Shown: in pieces, positions 59,078 to 64,000 of the stretch
How the letters are laid out: each line of letters starts with the position of its first letter
How positions within the stretch are numbered: position 1 is the stretch's first letter
Made by a program: the position numbers and the translations under genes
Origin: Pseudarthrobacter sp. NamE5
Lineage (GTDB): Bacteria; Actinomycetota; Actinomycetes; Actinomycetales; Micrococcaceae
Assembly: GCF_005796225.1 (NCBI RefSeq)
Contig: NZ_VAHO01000010.1
Span: forward strand, 62,001-126,000
Reading direction: 5' to 3'
DNA length: 64,000 bases
The notes under the pieces: model-generated
Told to the model about the DNA's origin: nothing
The model's database searches: none
The model's input: only the letters and a program-made list of their open reading frames with translations

Positions 59078-60592
59078 TTACTTCTTGAAGGTCATCGCCG
59101 GCGGGTTAGCCACCACGGGGGAGAGTCCGGTGTGGCCTTCGCGGGTCTCCGCGATTTCGTGGATGCGTTTGCGGCAGGCGTACCAGCCGAAGACCATCAG
59201 GACCGAGGCGATGGCGGTGACGAGCATCGTCAGGGGGGAGTCGATGAAGACCATGACCAGCACACCGATGAGGAAGAGCAGGGAGAGGTAGCCGGTGTAG
59301 GGGGCGCCGATCATGCGAAAGGAGGGCCGTTCGAGCCAGCCTTTGTCGGCCCAGCGCTTGAGCTGGATCTGGCACAGGACGATGGTGGCCCAGGTCATGA
59401 TGATGCCGACGGAGGCGACGTTGAGGACGATTTCGAAGGCCTGGGCCGGGACGAGGTAGTTCAGCGGCACACCCAGGAGGGACACGCCGGCGGTGATGGC
59501 GATGCCACCGTAGGGCACGCCCGCCTTGTTCATGCGGGAGGCGAACTTCGGGGCGGAGCCGTTGACGGACATCGAGCGCAGGATCCGGCCGGTGGAGTAG
59601 AGGCCGGCGTTGAGGGAGGACAGGGCGGCGGTGAGGACCACCAGGTTCATGATGACGTCCACGCCCTGAATGCCGATGGAGCCGAAGAACGTCACGAAGG
59701 GGCTGACGCCCTTTTCGTAGGAGGTGTAGGGCAGCAGCAGGGCCAGCAGGATCACGGAGCCGACGTAGAACACCGCGATGCGGAAGACCACCGAGTTGAT
59801 GGCCTTAGGCATGATTTTTTCGGGGTTTTCGGTTTCGCCGGCGGCGGTGCCGACGAGTTCGATGGAGGCGTAGGCGAACAGGACGCCCTGCATGAGGATG
59901 ATCATGGGCAGCAGGCCGTTGGGGAAGATCCCGCCGTTGTCAGTGATGAGGCTGATGCCGACCTGCTGGCCGTCCACGGGGGTGCCGAAGATGACGAAGT
60001 AGGTGCCCACGATGAGGAAGATGACCAGGGCGGCGACCTTGATCAGGGCGAACCAGAATTCCATCTCGCCGAAGACCTTGACCGAGACCAGGTTCAGGGC
60101 CAGGACCACGACCAGGGCGATCAGTGCCCAGGCCCATTGCGGGACCGCTGCCATCCAGGGGATGTAGTTGCCGAAGAAGTTCATGTACAGGGCCGCGGCG
60201 GTGATGTCCACGATGGTGGTGGTGGCCCAGTTGATCCAGTAGAACCAGCCCGAAACGAACGCCGCCTTCTCGCCGAAGAACTCCCGGGCGTAGGAGACGA
60301 ACGAGCCCGAGGAGGGCCGGTGCAGGACCAGTTCACCCAAGGCACGCAGGATCAGGAACGCGAAGAACCCGCACACCGCGTACGCGATGACCAACGACGG
60401 GCCGGCCGCGTTCAGCCGGCCGCCGGCGCCCAGGAACAGGCCGGTGCCGATCGCACCGCCGATGGCAATCATCTGGATCTGCCGCGGCTTCAAATTCTTG
60501 TGGTAACCCTTGTCCTCGGCATGCAGCGCAGCCTCCGAAGCATGGGCATGACCGCCGTCTATCACGTGGTCAGGAAGGAGTGTATTCGTCAT
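59078..60592 (-). CDS. ansP: amino-acid permease, probable L-asparagine/GABA-type (APC superfamily)
   Basis: The 504-residue, 12-helix protein has the amino-acid transporter signature [55 protein letters not shown], matching the AAT family of AnsP, GabP and Cyc[26 protein letters not shown] and [23 protein letters not shown] are the other family blocks. Location with asparaginase and aspartase points to asparagine uptake; the symbol is a best guess from context. AAGGA lies 8 nt before the ATG complementary to 60590-60592. Confidence 0.88.
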   Translation of the reverse strand: MTNTLLPDHVIDGGHAHASEAALHAEDKGYHKNLKPRQIQMIAIGGAIGTGLFLGAGGRLNAAGPSLVIAYAVCGFFAFLILRALGELVLHRPSSGSFVSYAREFFGEKAAFVSGWFYWINWATTTIVDITAAALYMNFFGNYIPWMAAVPQWAWALIALVVVLALNLVSVKVFGEMEFWFALIKVAALVIFLIVGTYFVIFGTPVDGQQVGISLITDNGGIFPNGLLPMIILMQGVLFAYASIELVGTAAGETENPEKIMPKAINSVVFRIAVFYVGSVILLALLLPYTSYEKGVSPFVTFFGSIGIQGVDVIMNLVVLTAALSSLNAGLYSTGRILRSMSVNGSAPKFASRMNKAGVPYGGIAITAGVSLLGVPLNYLVPAQAFEIVLNVASVGIIMTWATIVLCQIQLKRWADKGWLERPSFRMIGAPYTGYLSLLFLIGVLVMVFIDSPLTMLVTAIASVLMVFGWYACRKRIHEIAETREGHTGLSPVVANPPAMTFKK

Positions 60593-60622
60593 GGAATGTC
60601 CTTGGGGATCAGCGGTGGGGGA

Positions 60623-62044
60623 TTACTTGCTCAGGTTCGCCAGGCGTTCGGGGCTGAGGAGTTCCTGGAGTTGGGTATTGGTGAGGAGTCCGTGCTCGAG
60701 CACTAGTTCCGCCACGCCCTTGCCGGTGGCAAGTGCTTCCTTGGCGATGGCGGTGGCGGTGGCGTAGCCCAAGTGGGGGTTCAGGGCCGTGACCAGGCCG
60801 ATGGACTGCTCCACGGTGCGGCGGAGGTGGTCGGTGTTGGCGGTGATGCCCCGGATGCAGCGCGCTGTCAGCGTACGGCAGGCCGCCTCCAGGTGGGAAA
60901 TGCTCTTGTGGAGGCTGTGCACAATGACGGGCTCAAACGCGTTGAGCTGGAGCTGCCCGGCTTCGGCGGCCATGGTGATGGTCACGTCGTTGCCGATGAC
61001 CTCGTAGGCCACCTGGGAGACCACTTCCGGGATCACCGGGTTGATCTTGCCGGGCATGATGGACGAGCCGGACTGGACCGCCGGCAGGTTGATCTCGCCG
61101 AAGCCGGCCCGCGGACCGGAAGAGAGCAGGCGGAGGTCGTTGCAGATCTTGGAGAGCTTCACGGCCACGCGCTTCAGTACGCCGGAGAGATGCACGAAGG
61201 CGCCAACGTCCTGGGTGGCTTCAATCAGGTCGACAGCGGTGACCAGCGGCAGGCCGGTGATCTCGGCCAAGTGCCGGCATGCTGTTGCGGCGTAGCCGGC
61301 GGGGGCGTTCAGGCCGGTCCCGATGGCGGTGGCGCCGAGGTTGATTTCGTGGATCAGCAGCTCGGCCTCCGCCAGGCGGAGCCGGTCTTCGCCGATGGTG
61401 ATGGCGTAGGTGCCGAACTCCTGGCCCAGGGTCATGGGTACCGCGTCCTGCAGCTGGGTGCGGCCCATCTTGACGACCGTGCGGAATTCCAGCGCCTTTG
61501 ATGCGCAGGCTTCCTCCAGTTCGGCCAGGGCGTCCAGCAGTTCCCGGACCGCGAAGATGGTGCCCAGCTTCACAGCGGTGGGGTACACGTCGTTGGTGGA
61601 CTGGGAAAGGTTCACATGGTCATTGGGGTGCAGCCGCGCGTAGTCGCCCTTGGGATGGCCAAGGATTTCCAGGGCCCTGTTGGCGATGACCTCGTTGGCG
61701 TTCATGTTCGACGACGTCCCGGCGCCGCCCTGGATGACGTCCACCACGAACTGGTCGATGAGTTTGCCGTCCAGGATGTCCTGGCATGCCTGCTCGATGG
61801 CGTCGGAGCGTTCGCTGTCCAGGAGCCCGAGTTCGCTGTTGGTGCGCGCAGCGGCCAGCTTGACTGCTGCCAGGCCGCGGACCAGGTGCACGTTGGATGA
61901 GAGCTTTTGGCCGGTAATGGGGAAGTTCTCCACGGCCCGGAGCGTGTGCACGCCCCAGTAGGCATCGGCTGGAACGTCGCGGTCTCCGAGCAGGTCGTGC
62001 TCGGAGCGGATGTCTGCGGGCACGGCGGTTTCGATGGTAGTCAT
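60623..62044 (-). CDS. aspA: aspartate ammonia-lyase (aspartase)
   Basis: The 473-residue enzyme splits aspartate into fumarate and ammonia. It belongs to the fumarase/aspartase superfamily: RSEHDLLGDRDVPADAYWGVHTLRAVENF at the start, QGGAGTSSNMNANEVIANRALE in the middle, and the signature GSSIMPGKINP (326-336). The lead DRDVPADAYWG and the absence of fumarase-specific sequences favour aspartase over fumarase, in line with its place after asparaginase. AAGGA precedes the ATG. It is followed 30 bp later by the permease gene. Confidence 0.95.
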   Translation of the reverse strand: MTTIETAVPADIRSEHDLLGDRDVPADAYWGVHTLRAVENFPITGQKLSSNVHLVRGLAAVKLAAARTNSELGLLDSERSDAIEQACQDILDGKLIDQFVVDVIQGGAGTSSNMNANEVIANRALEILGHPKGDYARLHPNDHVNLSQSTNDVYPTAVKLGTIFAVRELLDALAELEEACASKALEFRTVVKMGRTQLQDAVPMTLGQEFGTYAITIGEDRLRLAEAELLIHEINLGATAIGTGLNAPAGYAATACRHLAEITGLPLVTAVDLIEATQDVGAFVHLSGVLKRVAVKLSKICNDLRLLSSGPRAGFGEINLPAVQSGSSIMPGKINPVIPEVVSQVAYEVIGNDVTITMAAEAGQLQLNAFEPVIVHSLHKSISHLEAACRTLTARCIRGITANTDHLRRTVEQSIGLVTALNPHLGYATATAIAKEALATGKGVAELVLEHGLLTNTQLQELLSPERLANLSK

Positions 62045-62050
62045 GTGTCC

Positions 62051-63136
62051 TTACAGGGCTTCGTTGACGGGTGTGGACAGGAATTCAAGGGCCTGCAGCA
62101 GGCCCACGTGGCGGCCGCCGCCCAGGACGGGGGCCCTTTTGATGCCGGCAAGCGGCGCGGTATCCATGCCGTTTCCGGAGACAGCGGCCAGCGCCTCCAG
62201 CAGCTTGATGGTGGCGGGCATGCGGGCGCGGTCGCCGCCGTCGGAAATCTTTACGGCCACGGCGCTGCCATCGGCCAGGCCCACCAGCTGGACGCCTTCA
62301 AACCCGTCCTTTGCTACGGACCCGGGAAGCAGGCGCATCAGCTCGGTCACATCCCTGCCCTCCCCGGCCACCATGTCCGGGTGCCGCTGCATGCCGAGCC
62401 CGACGGCGGCTTCCGCAGGAAGTGCGTCAGCCAGCCCGCCGCCGTCGTGCCTGCCGGCACTGCCTGCGGCCTGCGCGATTAGTCCGAAAGCGCGGGCCAT
62501 GCCGCGCAGGGTGAGGGCGAACAAGGGGGTGCCGCAGCCATCCGTGCTCAGGGCGAGCGGTTCCTCGCCGGTCAGTTCAGTGACTGTCGTTTTCACGATC
62601 TGCTGCAGCGGGTGCGACGGGTCCAGGTAGCCCTTCACGGGCCAGCCGTTGATGACGCAGGTGGCAGCCATGGCGGCGTGCTTGCCGGAGCAGTTCTGCG
62701 TGAGCTGGGTGGCTGCGCCGCCGTTCCGCAGCCACTCCTCCCGCTCAACCGTGCCGTAGGGAAGGTCGGTGCTGTTTTCGAAGTCGCTGACGCTGAGGCC
62801 GTGCAGTTCAAGGATGCGCAGTGCTCCCTCGCGGTGCTCTGCTGCTCCTGAGTGGCTGGCCGCTGCCAGGGCGAGGAGATCGGCCGGCAGCTCGAGGCCG
62901 GCGCGGACCATGGCCACGGCTTGGAGCGGCTTGAGTGAGGACCGGGGGTAGAAAGGTGCCAGGGGATCACCGGCGGCCGCCACTGCTGTTCCGTCTGCTG
63001 CCAGGGCAAGGGCCGAGCCGTAATGCACGCTTTCCACCAGTCCGTCGCGGATGGCGGCGACCAGGGGCGTGTGCTGCGGAAGGATCGGCAGGACCGGGGC
63101 AGGGGCGTGGGCAGCAGAAAGCGCAGGGGAGGGCAT
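62051..63136 (-). CDS. L-asparaginase II family protein (PF06089-type)
   Basis: The 361-residue protein is of the actinobacterial/rhizobial asparaginase class unrelated to AnsA/AnsB. It shows LVAAIRDGLVESVHYGSALALAADGT, FYPRSSLKPLQAVAMVRAGLELP, SHSGAAEHREGALRILE with S-S-x-K and S-H-S motifs proposed as active centre, NCSGKHAAMAATC and STDGCGTPLFAL. It hydrolyses asparagine to aspartate and ammonia, feeding the aspartase encoded 7 bp downstream. AAGGA precedes the ATG. No signal peptide is present, so action is cytoplasmic. Confidence 0.92.
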   Translation of the reverse strand: MPSPALSAAHAPAPVLPILPQHTPLVAAIRDGLVESVHYGSALALAADGTAVAAAGDPLAPFYPRSSLKPLQAVAMVRAGLELPADLLALAAASHSGAAEHREGALRILELHGLSVSDFENSTDLPYGTVEREEWLRNGGAATQLTQNCSGKHAAMAATCVINGWPVKGYLDPSHPLQQIVKTTVTELTGEEPLALSTDGCGTPLFALTLRGMARAFGLIAQAAGSAGRHDGGGLADALPAEAAVGLGMQRHPDMVAGEGRDVTELMRLLPGSVAKDGFEGVQLVGLADGSAVAVKISDGGDRARMPATIKLLEALAAVSGNGMDTAPLAGIKRAPVLGGGRHVGLLQALEFLSTPVNEAL

Positions 63137-63169
63137 GGATTCCTTGGGGTGTGCGGTAGGTGCGTTGAA

Positions 63170-63871
63170 CTAGCTGTTGAGGATGGATTCGAGGGCCAGG
63201 CCCACGGCGTGGAGGTGATGGGCCATGGCGGCGCGGGCGTCCTCCGCGGAGCCGGCCTCGATTGCGGCGAGGATCTGCTGGTGTTCGTTGTCGGACGCGT
63301 GCTGCCGGTCGGCCACCATGTTCAGGGTTTCTGACTGGTGCGCCAGGGCGCCGCGGATGTCCGCCACCACGCTGGCGAACACCTTGTTGCCGCTGGCCTG
63401 GGCGATGGCGGCGTGAAAGCTGGAGTCCAGGGAAACCCAGGACTCGGGATCGGTTTCGGTGGCCATGGCCACCATCAGGTGGCGAAGGGTTTCCAGTTCC
63501 TCCTCGGTCCGCCTTTCGGCGGCCATCCCAGCGGCGGGAACCTCGATATGGGGACGTGCCTCGGTCAGGTCGCGGGCGGAGTACTGACCGAGGGTGAGGT
63601 CATTGGCCACTTTGTCTGCTACGACGAACGTCCCTTTGCCTGTCTTCGTGACGGTCAGGCCCAGGGCGGTACAGGACCGGAGGGCCTCGCGGATTACTGA
63701 TCGGCTCACGCCGTACTGCTGCGAGAGGGTGGCCTCGGAGCTGAGCTTGCTGCCCACTGCCAGCCGGCCGGACTCAATGTTCTGCCGAATGGTGTTGAAC
63801 ACCGCCTCGGCAGCGCTGAGCCGCGCGAGGGGAGCAGGCTGTCCTGCTGTCCGGCTGTCTGACAGGTTCAC
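63170..63871 (-). CDS. FadR-type GntR family regulator of the asparagine cassette
   Basis: The 233-residue protein has a GntR winged helix: LSAAEAVFNTIRQNIESGRLAVGSKLSSEATLSQQYGVSRSVIREALRSCTALGLTVTKTGKGTFVV (about 18-85). The FCD ligand domain follows with the metal-binding pattern DSSFHAAIAQASGN and ending AHHLHAVGLALES. FCD regulators sense small carboxylates. It is transcribed in the same direction as and 33 bp before the asparaginase gene, so it probably autoregulates the whole operon. The start is GTG; CATATT 6 nt before it suggests a leaderless message. Confidence 0.92.
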   Translation of the reverse strand: MNLSDSRTAGQPAPLARLSAAEAVFNTIRQNIESGRLAVGSKLSSEATLSQQYGVSRSVIREALRSCTALGLTVTKTGKGTFVVADKVANDLTLGQYSARDLTEARPHIEVPAAGMAAERRTEEELETLRHLMVAMATETDPESWVSLDSSFHAAIAQASGNKVFASVVADIRGALAHQSETLNMVADRQHASDNEHQQILAAIEAGSAEDARAAMAHHLHAVGLALESILNS

Positions 63872-64000
63872 ACTTCAAATATGGCAGGGGTCACAGGTGG
63901 TGTCAATGTGGCGGGCCAGCAAAAGGACTCGTGCCCTGTCACCGCAGCCAGGCAGTCCATTGGAGAGGAGCCGCATCCGGACCGCGAGGCCGTTGCGCGG
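63872..64000. other. 129-bp upstream region of the asparagine operon, window end
   Basis: It holds the operon promoter (minus-strand CATATT near the GTG start). I see no clear palindrome and no start of another gene that could be supported. Confidence 0.35.

Noticed and set aside
59036..60706. 556-codon plus-strand open frame, Asp/Gly/His/Gln-rich
   Set aside because: It is antisense to the amino-acid permease and spans the terminator between the convergent genes; no start signal.

Overview
The window is a 64 kb piece of a high-GC actinobacterial chromosome. Gene content, protein style and signals point to Micrococcaceae, in the Arthrobacter/Pseudarthrobacter group. This is inferred from family composition: a mannitol PTS of the IICBA type, a YclNOPQ-like iron importer, a stand-alone LigD-type polymerase and many leaderless-looking promoters. 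No tRNA, rRNA, CRISPR array, insertion sequence, integrase or phage structural gene was found. The region reads as ordinary chromosome rich in nutrient uptake and catabolism, densely packed, with many ATGA or TGATG gene overlaps.

Layout: 1-6.5 kb holds a cut GNAT acetyltransferase, a MarR regulator flanked by CTAG arrays, a small CxC protein coupled to a Ser/Thr kinase, a histidine phosphatase, purB, and a two-gene unit of a WXG100-like protein and a serine hydrolase. 6.6-11.8 kb has a holin-like membrane protein, a secreted pectin-degrading pair (PL1 pectate lyase, then a CE12-CE8 double esterase) behind a promoter with twin LacI-type operators, and an aminotransferase. 12-16.4 kb is a 2-oxoacid dehydrogenase E1alpha-E1beta-E2 operon plus a PAP2-like protein. 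16.4-22.4 kb carries a universal stress protein, an aminotransferase, a GerMN lipoprotein, a LigD-type polymerase and a flavin reductase/TetR pair. 22.7-28.7 kb is a complete peptide-type ABC importer. 28.9-33.8 kb has a Gfo/Idh oxidoreductase, alanine dehydrogenase with a divergent PucR regulator, and an excisionase-like HTH gene divergent from an alpha/beta hydrolase.

33.8-39.8 kb is a PTS region: ptsI, a TetR regulator, mtlA and mtlD, which together take up mannitol as mannitol-1-phosphate and oxidise it to fructose-6-phosphate. 40-43.7 kb is an iron-siderophore ABC importer with a DtxR/IdeR-like box. 43.9-48.2 kb has two MFS transporters, an RraA-family protein and a TetR regulator. 48.5-53.8 kb holds malic enzyme, several small or uncharacterised proteins, a LysE exporter and two Lrp-type regulators. 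54-57 kb has glutamyl-Q tRNA(Asp) synthetase, an HD hydrolase and a GNAT-AAA ATPase fusion. 57-64 kb has a secreted gamma-glutamyltransferase and an asparagine cassette (FadR-type regulator, asparaginase, aspartase, amino-acid permease) that would turn asparagine into fumarate and two ammonia.

The most interesting non-coding observations are these: (i) at least 14 genes have a TANNNT -10 element ending exactly 6 or 7 nt before the start codon, which implies leaderless mRNAs; (ii) a 32-bp periodic intergenic repeat occurs at two loci 15 kb apart; (iii) a symmetric CTAG array lies just upstream of the kinase operon; (iv) a 42-bp nested dyad precedes the 2-oxoacid dehydrogenase operon; (v) a 62-nt hairpin lies in a divergent intergenic region; (vi) several terminators share one stem sequence. 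I saw no clear-cut new defence or mobile system. The best protein-level candidates for unknown biology are the GNAT-AAA fusion, the WXG100-like/hydrolase pair and the CxC protein/kinase pair.
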